NCBI GenBank assembly: GCA_032164245.1
Contig: JAVMKO010000006.1
Coordinates: 759,001 to 823,000 of the forward strand
Source: Sternotherus odoratus
Taxonomy: Eukaryota > Chordata > Testudines > Kinosternidae
DNA: 64,000 bases
Reading direction: 5' to 3'
The notes beneath the pieces were generated by a model. It searched no databases. It worked only from the letters and a program-made list of their open reading frames with translations, and was not told the DNA's origin. Of this stretch, positions 1 to 12,400 are shown piece after piece (position 1 is the stretch's first letter; the number at the start of each line of letters is the position of its first letter). Position numbers and translations under genes: made by a program.

Positions 1-947
1 GAACAAGTTACACATCACTCTTGACGTATTCAGGTTCAACCCCTCCTACGTAGTAAGGTGCAGCCCATTTACCTCGTTAGGTGCTGCTTTGCTCCTTGCA
101 CCTGTTGTTTTGATCAAAACAACTCTATCCATCATTTTACCCTTTTGCCCCTGTCATTGGGATGGCTCATGAGGTTACCCGTTATCTGAGGAGTGTCCTT
201 GGTTTATACTGTACCTCATTACTGTGTTTATACTGAAATTATAATGAGTATAAATTCTTACGATATCAGCCCTCTTCCTGCCAATTTCTGTGAGCCGGTC
301 CAGCCTTAATTGCTCACAGCTGCAATTTGCTTCATATTAGCAAAGACTTGACCATTACTTTAGTTCAGGCCTCAGGCTGGGCCCTTAGTAGGCCTTTAGC
401 CTTTACTTACATTGCCTTCACTTACTACACACATCACTCAATTATTTCTGAGTGAGGTGGCTGCAAAGTTCTTAGCAGGGGAACCCAATAACCCTCACAG
501 TCAGAGAGGAAATGTTAGCTATAGTCCATTGGAATTATCATAATTGGGGCCTTAATTAATTGTAAGTGTTTCTGTTGACTCTCATTCCCTGGTAGTGCAT
601 TCTTACCCAGCGTGCCGAGGCTTGCCCTGAGTGGAGTTGGAGTTTGGCCTGCTGTTCATTCTCCATAAGGAGTCCAATCTCAGGCGGGTGTAATACACTG
701 ATAATTTGCATGTCTGCTGTTCTTATTTTACTGTGCTTGAGTGCTTAGCTCCCATGGTGATGTGCAGGAGTCAGACTGGGGAAAAAGGAGGGAAGCTTTC
801 CCATGTGCTACCCTGTTTCTACCCGCTTGTTTTGCCAAAATATGGTGCAGTCATGGCAGATGAATATCTGATTATCCCTCTCCTGTCATGTGTGCTTTGG
901 TCAGCAGTGAAATCATAGACTCATAGGACAAGTACTCTGAGACAAGA
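1..947. other. Unassigned non-coding DNA
   Basis: No convincing exon, RNA gene or repeat family was recognised. Base composition is ordinary and open frames are short. The right edge is set by the CR1 fragment that begins near 948. Confidence 0.5.
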
Positions 948-1188
948 GATGACAGAACAAAGAGTAATGGTCTCAGTTGCAGAGGGGAGGTTTAGGTTGG
1001 ATATTAGGAAAAACTGTTTCCCTAGGAGGGTGGTGAAGCACTGGAATGGGTTCCCTAGGGAGGTGGTGGAATCTCCTTCCTTAGAGGTTTTTAAGGTCAG
1101 GCTTGACAAAGACTTGGCTGGGATGATTTAGTTGGGGATTGGTCCTGCTTTGAGCAGGGGGTTGGACTAGATACCTCCAGAGGTCCCT
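948..1188 (+). mobile_element. CR1 LINE 3' fragment
   Basis: This is a 5'-truncated CR1 non-LTR retrotransposon covering the last part of ORF2 and the start of the 3' UTR. The frame at 949-1131 encodes the conserved CR1 ORF2 C-terminus, with motifs such as [16 protein letters not shown] and [19 protein letters not shown] residues (here [15 protein letters not shown]), ending in AGMI and a stop. The 3' UTR motif ttgagcagggggttggac follows, but the terminal short tandem repeat (attctatg type) is missing, so the copy is also cut at its 3' end. It has no coding capacity for transposition. The same C-terminal peptide is found near 32.5, 36.0, 47.1 and 52.3 kb, which confirms the family. Confidence 0.9.
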
Positions 1189-3299
1189 GGGTGGACTCGC
1201 TGGCGGAAGCTCACAAAGGGGCAGAGGATCTGAATGCTCTGGGGCCAGAACCAGGAAGGTGGAAGCCATGTGAGCTTCGTGCCCTGGAGGCACAGAGAGG
1301 AGGCTCCCCCAGAGTCCTGACTGACTTCGTGGGGAGCAGTTCCAGAGCACTGTCCAGTGACTCCGTGCCCACCTCCACTGGGTTTTTCCTACGAGTAGCT
1401 TCATGCTGTGCCCTTAGAGGCTGGCTCTTGGAGCTGCACCCCACATTGAATTTCATCTGCCATTTTGTTGCCCAGTCACCTAGTTTTGTGAGGCAGCAAG
1501 AGGAATAGCCGGGAGCCCCAGACTTTGTTTCTGCTTCAGGGAGCTAGTGCAAAGAGATGGCTCTGCACAGCCCTTGGCAGTACAGCCGAGCGGTTGATGC
1601 GTGGAATGGCCCATTCACCACAGTGGGGTGAGCTCAGATGAATTAGGATGCCCAAAGAGATGAATAGTCTAACACACTAGCTCTGGGTGATGTGAAATGA
1701 TCTCCCTGAGCGTTCCCTTCTCCCTCAGTTTCAGCGGTGGTTCACCACGGTTCAAGGTCATCTCACTACGCAGGTCAGTTCTAGAGCAACTGGAATATCA
1801 ACATTTCCTTCTGATTGGTGGGGAGAGTGTCTGAGGAACGCCTGGCCCAGACTATTCCAAACGTGCACCATTGCCCCTGGTGTGGCACCAATATACTAGA
1901 TAATCTCCTTGTGCATGTGGATTTCAGAAAACTTGGAAAATTAAAAGAAGCTCACAGTGCGGAGGGAGGACACGTATTGGGAACCTCTTCATCAAATGAC
2001 CTAAATTTGCACCATAAATTCTACCCCAGCCCCTGAAGAGCTTTTGAATTATTGTTCCCCCAACAGGGAAGTGGGTGGTGGAAATTATCCATGATTGATC
2101 CCTGGAGAATAATATCAGCATCAGAGCCTCAGTTTGAGCCCAAAATTGGTGTGAAAAAAAGTTATAAGGTGTGTAAAAATGTGGATGTTACAAGATTTTT
2201 TGAGTAGGATTGTATCTCACTTAAACGACCGCCAAGATCTTGGCCAGTAAACCAACCCTGTCATTATTTTCAACACAAGGTTCTTTTGAGGGCTTCTTTC
2301 CCCTAATCAGTTTTCTTTTACCCTAACCTAGGCTGTTGGACCCCAGCGCTCTGTTCTCTATCTACATGCAATGGTGGACAGGGACAAATTTTCACCCCCA
2401 GCTCGAGTCTTTCAGGCCCACAAAGTCAGCAGATCCTCTGATATTGGGGAATTAGGAATGCAAAGGATTGTTTCATTTTTAAAAGTGATCTGTAAAGGGG
2501 CAGGGACTGCGACTGGGCCTTTGTTTGATTTTCCTTGGCTGTGTAAAGAAGGCCTGAAGATTTGGGGGGCCCAGATGTTTTGTTTTGTTTTTATGTTTGT
2601 TTTGAGGAGGGAAGATACATTTCTGTTGCCTCCTTTCATAGTAAAACTCCAGGTCTTGCCTAGCCTGGGGAACGCATACTTTGGCTTTATCTAGGCTAGA
2701 GTTGATGGTCCTGTTATAATTTGAGCTCATTGATCGTAAATGCTAATTGTGTTGATAACTGAGACTCTCCACAAATGTTTATTCTGTTTTGTGGTGTGCC
2801 CCGGACTGAGCCCCCATGTCCTGAGAGATTAGCACTTCCAGTCACTTACCAAGCAATGGGCAATCCATTACAACAGGGGGACACATGCTAGTCCCGATAA
2901 AACCCCGGATAAGAGGAGGACTAGTGCAATGACATCACCCGAGTCAAGAGATAGAAAATAGAGCAAAGGGAGGGGAAGGGATTTTCAATCACTTTGATAA
3001 ACTGGGCTCTGTCTGATTTTTAACACCTGTTTAACTCAGTGCCAAATGAGTATTTTGGATAACGGATGCTGGGGCAGGGAGGGATGAGAGAGACAAATTT
3101 GCTCCCAGTTTTTTACTATCCTGGGGGGCCAGGACATCCCCCCCTTCCTTCCCTAAATGGCACCAGAGGACTGACACTTCCCACCTAAGCAGAGCAGAGT
3201 AGCTCAGCAGTGGCAGTGACTCTGCATCCCCCCATCCCCAAAATGCACCCATGGTGCACTCCCCTCCCCCTTCCAATACTGCTAAGGAACAGATATGTT
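1189..3299. other. Unassigned non-coding DNA
   Basis: Nothing recognisable was found. There is a short pyrimidine/purine asymmetry and a T-rich stretch near 2570-2610, but no exon with flanking splice sites that I would trust. Confidence 0.5.
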
Positions 3300-3860
3300 A
3301 GTCTCAGGCTAAACAAATCCCTGGTATCACTGGAACCTTCTAGAAAGCAGCAGAAACAGCTAGCCTGATTGGGACACCTGAAGCCAATCAGGGGCTGGCT
3401 GAAACCAGTTAAAACCCTCCCAGTTAGTCAGGTGGGTGTGGGTGTCGGGAGCTGTGAGAGGAGGTTGTGCTGTTGGTGAGACTGAGCGATAGACAACATA
3501 AGATACGTGAGGAAGGAGGCCCTGGGGTCAGGGTGAAGTGGAGTGTGAAGAATCAGGGACTGCTGTGGGGAAGTAGCCCAGGGAATTGTATTGTGTTTTG
3601 TGACTATAAGGTCAGCCAACTTAGCTGATACTATTAGGGTCCCTGGGCTGGAGCCCGGAGTAGAGGGCGGGCCCGGGCTCCCCCTTTTCTACCTCCCCCA
3701 ATTAATCACTGTGATTGGGAGACAACAGAGACTGTGCCAGGAAGGATAACTCCTCCTCACTGGCTTATGATGAAAATGGCTCAATAGGCTGTGACCTGGT
3801 CTCTAGAGAGAGAAGGGCCATGTGGATAGAGTCACAGTGAGCCTCTGAGGCTAGTGAAAT
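3300..3860 (+). mobile_element. LTR-like interspersed repeat fragment
   Basis: The stretch looks like a retroelement LTR or leader: a purine-rich region (gaggaaggaggccctggggt near 3510), then a short segment around 'cccgggctccccctttt' and a tail with 'agagagaagggccatgtgg'. I recognise the style from turtle and crocodilian LTR elements, but I see no TG...CA boundaries or target-site duplication. The family is therefore uncertain. It abuts the CR1 segment that starts near 3.94 kb. Confidence 0.35.
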
Positions 3861-3939
3861 CCACCAGGAAACGCAGGATCCACGAAGATAAGGACAGAGC
3901 TTTGTCACACACCCTGTTTACTTCCTCCAACTTTGGGGA

Positions 3940-4440
3940 CAAAAAATTGTCCCCAACACATTCCAAGAACTTATTGATAATGTTGTGTTTTGCCATATTA
4001 CTTTTCCAAGACATGTCTGGATAGTTCAAGTCCCTCATTACTACCGGCACATGTGTTTTGGATTTTCTGTTATTTGTTCTAGAGATGCCTCACCCACCTT
4101 CTCTTCCTGATTTGGTCTAGTAGACCCTTAGCATGATGTCATCCTTATTTTTTACCCTTTCATCTTTACGCAAAGACTCTCAACCCGTTTGCCTCCAACC
4201 TTCTGGATGTCAGAACAAGGGTGTGCATTATTGGTGTATAATGGGCAATGTCCCTTTTTCCCCCCTGCCTGCCTGAACAAGCCTGAGATGTCTCCCACCA
4301 CATCTCTCTGATGCCAGGTAAGTCATATCGAATGGATGTACTAACCAACATGCAAAGGAGGTTATAATGATTCCTCACTTACTTACATTTTGAGACCTAT
4401 CAGTTAGCCAGTCTCGAATCCATTTTTGTGTGGATAGGCC
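3940..4440 (-). mobile_element. CR1 LINE internal fragment (minus)
   Basis: Read on the minus strand, this matches the endonuclease-side part of CR1 ORF2, not the usual 3' end. The short frame at 3832-4050 contains 'MPVVMRDLNYPDMSWKS', which resembles the 'GDFN-PDI-W' block of the CR1 apurinic-type endonuclease (here MRDLNYPDMSW). Such internal fragments are less common in this window than 3' ends. Frames are broken throughout and no activity is possible. Boundaries are approximate. Confidence 0.65.
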
Positions 4441-4484
4441 AGGGGGCTGATTTTCTTTGACAGCAAAGCCCCTTCTTGCTATTC

Positions 4485-4616
4485 AGACAGCGGGCCGCCA
4501 GGTGGGGGTGGCTCCGCATTCGGCGAAGGGGCCGGGAAGCGCCTCGGGGAGCCGCCGGCCAGGGACGCACGCGGGCCGGATGGAATGCTTTGGCGGGCCG
4601 GAGGTTCCCCACCCCT
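4485..4616 (-). mobile_element. Fragment of a non-autonomous DNA transposon
   Basis: A GC-rich segment with several 'gggccg' blocks ends in 'ggaggttccccacccctg'. Read on the other strand, that gives a terminus starting caggggtggggaacc, which is typical of short hAT-type non-autonomous elements in turtles and crocodilians. Only one terminus is visible, so the copy is truncated. The assignment rests on this terminus and on my recollection of the family. Confidence 0.45.
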
Positions 4617-6197
4617 GATTTAGGCCCTGCTCCAAAGGCCAGGGAGTGAGAAAACTCCTGCTGATTGCAATGGGTTATGCATCAGGCCTTCCAGAGGGAG
4701 GCTATTCTTGTATTTAAGGCACTAAACTGTTCAGCTGCTGGCTGCGCTGAAGACTCCTCTGTGAACTCTGGGAAATCTCTGATCTCTGGGGATTGGCCCA
4801 TCACCTGTCACAGCCGGATAATGATCCTGCTTTTCCCTCCCTCTTTGACCCGTCCATTTCATCTGTCATTTCTTTGGGGCAGAGACTGTCTCTTATTCTC
4901 TATGTTTGTACAGGATGTAGTACAGAGGAGCCCCAGTCCAAACGAGGGTCGCTAGCCTCATAGGAATAATAAATATGAACTCATTGATACCGGATCAATG
5001 TCAGGGGTGATGGCACCCCCAGGATTTAATGCTCCGCCCTCCCAGAGCATGCGGCCCATGGCAGTGTGTGAAAATGTGTTATCACCCAGGCTAAGCAAAG
5101 CCTGCCCAAGGGCTGCTGTGAGTTTTCTGTATGGGGAATGAAGAGCGAGAACCTGTCGGGCTGCATAAAAATAATCCCCTGGAAAATTAAAGGCTGCTTG
5201 TGATTAAGTACCAAAGACCAGAGTGCAGCCCTGCGGGTAGTTGCTACCGCTGCAGTCAGTCTCCTCCCTCTATGGCGTGTGCGCTACCGAGCATTACTGG
5301 GCAAAAACGCATCAGAAACCGCTAAGCTACAGCTCCAGTGCGCGTCATGGATCCTCTGGGGCCATTCCAAGCGGAACAGGCGATTAAATCAACCCCAAGC
5401 GGTTCTGATGTTGAGTATGCACATTCCAGTAACCCATAACCCCGTGTCATTCCTCTCCAGAAAGCAGGAGAGCGGATTTTAAGTTCAGCACCGAGTGACA
5501 GATCCTGGCTAATCAGGAAAACTGCTGCGACAAAAACAGAACTGAAGCTGCTGCTGCCTGGGAGATGATTGTCCTTAAAACCGCCTGCCTCTGGTGGGAC
5601 AGAATCCACAGTGAATCTCAGAAACAAACCCGGACAGCTGCAAGTGGCAAGGCCGAGACCACGATTCTGCAGCTGTGGCGGAGCAGCCCCCATCTGTAGC
5701 AGGAAAGGTATTTTTAAATGATGACGTTATCATTAACACCCCCTTCTGGAAAGACACTCCCCCAAGGGAGACAGCTACCATTGTCCTTCATTGACTGTAC
5801 ATGAACAATGATTCTTCTACTCAACCGTGGCTGGTTTCCATCTTAAAACAGAGTCTCACCATTGCCAGAGCTATCATTTCCCTTTGAAGCTTCATGTTTA
5901 TTTTTTCCAGTGTATTGAATGAATATTTAAAACATATCCTCTGACTTTATTAAGGTTTTGTATTTTCATAATCCCCTGTGTATGGAAAAATGGATTTCTA
6001 TTTTTAGAAGCAATCATTTCTCAGGAAATAGCTGGCTGCTATTCACACATCCATTGCTGTCGCATTATAATTTCTACAAGAGTAGAACCGTCTGGGAGCT
6101 AACATGACAAATTTAGCTGGACAAAGAGAAATCAGGAACTTAGGTATGTTAGAAGTAGAGCTAGGCAAAACTTTTCAGCAGTGTATAATTTTCAGCT
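4617..6197. other. Unassigned DNA with an ancient SINE-like tail
   Basis: Around 4865-4985 there is a motif set (ggggcagagactgtctctta, tgtttgtacagg, aataataaatatgaactc) that resembles the 3' tail of old amniote MIR/L2-type repeats. The rest shows no recognisable feature. The short frames around 5.3-5.7 kb have no family resemblance and were not called. Confidence 0.35.
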
Positions 6198-7210
6198 CAC
6201 CAGTCAGCTTAACTTCAATACCCAGAAAGATAATGGAGTAAATTATTAAGCAATCAGTTTGCAAACACCTAGAAGATAATAAGGTGATTAATAACAGTCC
6301 GCATGGATTCGTCAAGAACAAATGATGTCAAACCAACCTAGTATCTTTGACAAGGTACCATGCCTTGTGGATGGGAGGAAGCAGCATATGTGATATATCT
6401 TGATTTTCTAAGGCTTTTGGTACTGTCTCACCTTCTCATAAACAAACTAGGGAAATGTAAGCTAGATGGAGCTACTATAAGATGGGTGCATAACTGGTTG
6501 GAAAACTGTTCCCAGAAAGAAGTTATCAGTGGTTCACAGTCAAGCTACAAGGACATATTGAGTAGGGTCTTGCAGGGATCAGTTCTGGGTCCGGTTCTGT
6601 TCAATGTCTTCATCTAGGATTTGGATAATGGCACAGAGAGCACACACATAAAGTTTGCAGATGATACCAAACTGGGAGGGGTTGCAAGTGCTTTGGAGGA
6701 TAGGATTAAAATTCAAAGTGATCTGGACAAACTGGAGAAACGATCTGAAGTGAATAGAATGAATTCAATAAGGACAAATGCAAAGGACTCCACTTAGGAA
6801 GGAACAATCAGTTGCACATACACAAAATGGGAAATGACTGCCTAGGAAGGAGTACTGGGGGAAGGGATCTGGGGGTCATAGTGGATCACAAGCTAAACAG
6901 TGTAACGCTGTTACAAAAAAAGCAAATGTCATTCTGGGATGTATTAACAGGAGTGTCGTAAACAAGACACGAGAGGTAATTCTTCCCCTCTACTCCGCGA
7001 TGATTAGGCCTCAACTGGAGTATTGTATCCAGTTCTGGGCACCACATTTCAGGAAGGATGTGGACAAATTGGAGAGAGTCCAGAAAAGAGTGACAAAAAT
7101 GATTAAAGGTCTAGAAAACATGACCTAGGAGAGAAGGTTGACAAAACTGGGTTTGCTTAATCTGGAAAAGAGAAGACTGAAAGGGGACAGGATCACAGTT
7201 CTCAAGTTTT
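6198..7210 (+). mobile_element. CR1 LINE reverse-transcriptase fragment
   Basis: This is a degenerate CR1 ORF2 covering the reverse transcriptase and the region after it. Recognisable blocks include the start of the palm and fingers (cagcatggatt-like sequence near 6300), '[18 protein letters not shown]' encoded at 6560-6617, and a KFADDTKLGG-like catalytic block at about 6650-6680 (agtttgcagatgataccaaa). In-frame stops and small deletions interrupt it. The final roughly 250 bp of ORF2 and the 3' UTR are missing, so the copy is truncated at both ends and is a dead fossil. Confidence 0.88.
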
Positions 7211-9480
7211 CAAGCTTCAACCTGCCACATCATCAGGGGGACCTTCTAACTGATTCCTGACTGGGCCAGGCCTCTGTGCAGCCAACCAGCCCTTTTTGGG
7301 GTCTTGGAGACCCTCCTAGCTGCTGCCCGTCTCAAGCAATGACACACATTGTCGAGGGGTGTCCGCTAACCCAGTTCAGCGGTGGGCTCCCAGAGCTCCA
7401 CTTGGCTGCTAAGAATGCTATCGATCAGCTCGGCCAATGCGCAAACACCACATAAATCAGTCAGTCAAACTGAGGTGCTCACGGCTATGCCAATGAGTCA
7501 CTTTCTCCCTTGCTTGGCCACACAGTTTACTGCTGCCAACACCATCCTTCCTTCTAATCCTCCTACCTAGGACTCCACCTGCTTGAGGCTTGGATATGAA
7601 TGGTCTATTAACATAGAGCTGGGAGCCAAACTGCATGAATGCAGGGACCAGGAAACCAACCATGATAAACCGCATCCCCCAGAATCGCAACCCCAGATCA
7701 TCGCTACACTAGGCCCACCTCAGGGCTGTTCTCTTTGGAAGACGGGATTTCATCAGGGCCACCTTGTACATGCTCTCTGTGGTGCTGAAGAGGGAGAAAG
7801 GGTCATAGCGGGTCTCAGATTAACCTCAGATCAAACTTTTCAAAATACTTTTGGGTTAGTCATGTGCATGAAAGTTATTTAAGCAAAACCTTTCGTTATT
7901 TATTACTGAGAAGTGTCTCAGTTTCCTAAATTAGTGACCAATTAACACTTTTTTGGGACAATCTAATGAAAGGATTTAAAAAGAAAGAGAGTTTAAAACA
8001 ACATTAACATTAAGAAAGGTAGCCATTTAGTAACTAGAAAAAACCAAATGTTTACTGCCATATAATCAGTATAATTTCACTATCCTCCATATAAAATGAA
8101 ATCGTAATAAAAGTGATATTTATTATTCATAGAAACCTAGCACTAATTTGATTAGTTTCTAAGCTTATGTCTAAAAATTAACAAAACCTGAAAGAGAGCT
8201 AAGAAAATGTATTTTGTAGAAGGCTAAGGAAAGATTAATAGACATTTGCAAATATTCATTATATGACTGTTGATACACTTCTGTTGTCTAGAAACATGGA
8301 TACACAGGTATTTTATTTCATTCAAAGGACTGTTTCTCACAACAAATACATCAGAAATATCCTCACTTTCAAGCAGAAATTGTACAAATTCTTCCAGTCA
8401 TGAATTTGTAACATATGTAGTTCAAAAGAAGATTAGATATACAGATTACATTTTATTTTAAAATAAAGATTAACTCTGACAAGAACTGGGCTGCACTTCA
8501 GATGTAAAGCATCTGCTTTCAAACATTACCAGCTTTCCATTTCAGTTGCACTTAAAAGCAAAAGTATGTAAGGCCACAGTCATCCCTGGTGCAACCTCAT
8601 CAGCATTTTGTATCCCTAGTGCAATATGCTGATACTTCGTCAGTCAGTCATAAATAGTGCCGTTAGTAACACCCTGGATAGGAGAATGAAATCAAGCTGT
8701 GATGGCAATGTATTAACATTAGACAAATGTAGCCCAGATGAGTAATTTGATATAAAGTTGCCTAAAATGAAATTCAGAGGAGTAACTCTGCATAAGGGGT
8801 TTCTCATCTAGAAAACTGTCTGTCAGAGCTGGAATTTAGATCTGTACTTCTAGCAATTCCTCCTTGGCTGAGAACTGTAATAAATGGAGGCCCTAATGTG
8901 GATAAACTTCATTTCATAGAGAAGCATACACTAGTTAGTGTCATGTGATACACTCTGAAAGGGTTTACACCTAATTCACACTGCAAACAGGTTTAATGAA
9001 CATAGAGTGCTTAGTAACTAGCAAGTTCCAGCCACTGTTCTCACTTTTTTACAATGCAACAGCTCCCCCATCTTACAGAAGGAAGAATTAAAAGTGGGAA
9101 AATCCTGGAGGAACTCAACATGTTGAACTCCTTTTATTTTAGAGACTCACTAGGCAGTCTGTGCCAGAAATGTTTTACAATTCCCAACTTATCTCTTTGG
9201 GGGAAAAGAAAAAAAAAACCACCAACAACGTGAAACCAAAATCCCACCTCCTCTGCAGACCAGTGCGGTTGACATTTTGATGATTAGGGGATTGAATGTG
9301 CTTCTTGCAAGGATGAGTAATTCTGTGGTTTCCCACTATGTTTTGATGAGGTTCAGCGGTGTATGATGAAGAAAATTACATTTACCCACTTCTCATGTTT
9401 AGTCTTTAGAATGGATTTTCTCTCTCACAGGAATTTCGGCGTGTGGTTCTCCCCTGTCAGCATGTGATTAACTATGGATA
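7211..9480. other. Unassigned, mostly AT-rich DNA
   Basis: The stretch from 7.85 to 9.2 kb is AT-rich, with short A and T runs and no coding signal. The frames at 7.4-7.9 kb lack recognisable domains. I see no repeat family with confidence. Confidence 0.45.
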
Positions 9481-12400
9481 TTACCCCAGCGCCCAGAGAT
9501 ACCGAGTCCGATACAGGCCCAACTGTGCCAGGCACTGAACAAATCCAGAAAAAGAGCTTGTCTACACAGTGCGGCAAAGCACACCAGAGGGGTATGATTT
9601 GTAAAGCACACTAGCATGCTGTGCTCCAACTAGCACCTGGGAGGTGCTCCAGTGTGGTGCTGCTCCTCGGCCTGGCCGGCTGGCACAGGTAGAAGGAGAA
9701 GAGCAACGTAGGAAATGCAGAAAAACAGGCTGGTGCCCGGGTGAAGATCAGCCTGGGATCTGGACAAACGTGGGGTGGCAGCTAGTGGGCGTGAGGGGTC
9801 ACAGCTGCGTAGAGCGGTGTTAAGGGCTCACTGCAGCACAGGGGCTGCCAGCTGCACTTCCCAGGTGTAGGCAGAGATCCCAGGGGGGCCGGGAAACTCC
9901 TAGCAGCTCTTCTCATCCCCCTGGCTCTCGCTTTCCCGTCCTTCTGCCTTTGTAGTTCCATGAGCCTATGGATTATACAGCGGGGGGGGGGGGAGGGTAG
10001 AAGTGGGGGGAGTGTGGACGCCAAGTGGGAGGGTATGTGATAGTGGAGAGGGGAGTGGTTTCCTTTTTTACTTTTCCCATTTTCCAGGCTTTCTGGCTCG
10101 CTCCTTTAACTCAGAGCAAGGGAGCTCAGAGGAACTAGAGACCCCTACCCCCAGAACATTCGTGGCCACGTCTGGGGAACCTGCGTTGACAGGGGAGCTG
10201 CCAGCTCTGGGCACCCAGCGGCTGGACATGCACCACACAGTTCCAGTGGCCAAACCCTGCCACGCAAGAAGGGCCTTGATGGGTCCTGAGTGTTTGGGGT
10301 GGAGGCTCAGAGCGATCTCCCAGGGGGTGCAGGGTCCCCCTGCACCTTTTCCACTGGTCTCCCCAGCCGGAGAACAGAGAGGGGATGTGGATGGGAGGTT
10401 CAGGCAGTGGGCAGTAGGGTGCCAGACACCCCCCCAGCATGGTGTGAAGGGTGGGTGCAGAAACTGGGAGGCGGTTGCAGCCCAGGTAGCAGCAGTGGGG
10501 TGGTTGGTCATATTGTCTTTGCTGGAGACCTGGTCTTGTTGTGAGACCACGCAGCCAGTTAGGAACCCCGAAGACCCCAGTGCAAGGGGATTGCACCGGT
10601 TCTGCTACAGAGGCTGGATGGATGCACATGGGGGACAGTGCCCATGGACAGTCACACCAGGGACTGTGCGCTCCAGCCACGGGGGAGATGACATTGGCTG
10701 AGTCCATTGGCGTAGGGAGCACACAGGGGTCAAGGCCTTTATTCTAGGCACGGGCTGGAAGAACAGCAAACGAGGGCCGACCTGCCTCCATGCTGGGGGT
10801 CGATTCCATCCCCAACGCCCCCTGGCTCCCTGCAGACCCCGTTTGTCGGGGTGTGCAAGGGCAGGAGCAGAGTGACTCCCATCCCGGGACGTGTCACGGA
10901 GTCCAGGCAGGTTTGCACCCTCTGGTGCCTGCACCCTGTGTTCAGGCTGGTGACATGGGAGTCCTCACACCCTCTTCCGGTGTGTCACCCTTGTGCTTTT
11001 ATTTACAGTGCAACAGCGCGGTCCCTTTTATCCCGCAACTGTTACCCCCTTTCTCACCCATTCCAGGGTCTCCGCCCCGAGGCTCCCGTCCTGTAGTGAG
11101 GAGACAGTGCTGTGGCCTCCTGTCCCCGCCCAGCCTAGCCTCCCAGCTGCCTTCTGCCCTGGGCTTTTCTCACCCTCAGTCTCCAGCCCAGCTGCCTCTG
11201 CTTAGCTCAGCCTAGTGCAGTGAGACAGCCCTCGGTAGGGCCCGCAGCTGGGCTCCCTGCTGACTGCTCTGAGCCAGAAAGCCGGGCTTAGCCAGCAGCT
11301 TAGCAGGGCATTCAAGGGGATTTCCCCTGCCCTGCCCCGGGGTCCCTCGAGTCGGGAGCGGTTCCAGCGCTGGGGCGGAGAAGGACTCAGGTTAGTTCTA
11401 CCTGCCCCACAGCTTGTTCCCGGGGCACAAACTCAGCGTCATTTTTCTAATAATCAGGGAGGCCACGACATTTGTTTGTAGAAGAGGCTGAGCAGGAGTC
11501 AGAGAAGTACTTTGGGCAAACTCTGCCGGTGCTGCCCCAGGCTGGGGGCCGACCCAGCGCCTGGGGACCAGGAAGTGGCAGAGCAAGGTAACCCTTCCTC
11601 TGATGCCAGGTAACGGACAGGAGGAGTCTGGGGGTCTGAATAGTGGACACGATCACTGATGTGCTGAGGGGCTTTTCTGCTTCAGTTCCCCACTTCCTCC
11701 CTCCCAGCCCCACACTGCTATGGGTCTGCCCCACTTACACTAGCCACGTCCCTGCCTCCTCCCCACGCAGGCACCAAGAGTGGGAGCAGGGTCGCAGGAG
11801 GTGCCCCTGGAGAGCACACACCTGCCCCTGGCACTGACCCACCAGCAGAGCTAAGGGCCCCATTTTGATGGGGAACATTGTATTGAAAACCCAAGCCCAC
11901 CCCAAACCTCAGGGAGTGGAAGATAGCCAAGCCGGGTGCCACTGCTCAGTGCACTGAGGAAGGGCAGTGGGGTCGGAGCTGGACAGCGGCTCTCTGCATC
12001 ACATGATTACTGTCCATGTGGATTATGGTGGTGCCAAAGCAGCAGCAAGCACTGGGCCCCTGCGTGTGAGCGATGTACAGCCACAGAGGTCCCCGCCCTG
12101 AGGCGCTTACAGCGTAACGTGACTGAATGGACGCAGGGATGGGGGGAGTTCACTGCCAACGGAGTGAACAGGGGAACAGCAGCGATGTCATGATAATGCA
12201 GTGGGGGGAGGCAGCTAGGAGGGGATCCACCAAATGGGAAGGGAAGGGGTGGGAGGCACAGGGCAAGGAGGAGAGGGAAGGAGGCTGAACTAAAACTGAA
12301 GTGAGGAGATGGGGGCAGGGGATACAGGGGACAGATTCATTCCCAAGCAGACTCCAGGTCGGGCACCTGGGGCAGAATTTCCAGCCCCCGGCCTGCAGCC

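Noticed and set aside
10003..10722. Frames of 160-232 residues at 10 kb
   Set aside because: No recognisable domain, overlapping frames on both strands, and no clear splice context. GC-rich composition explains them.
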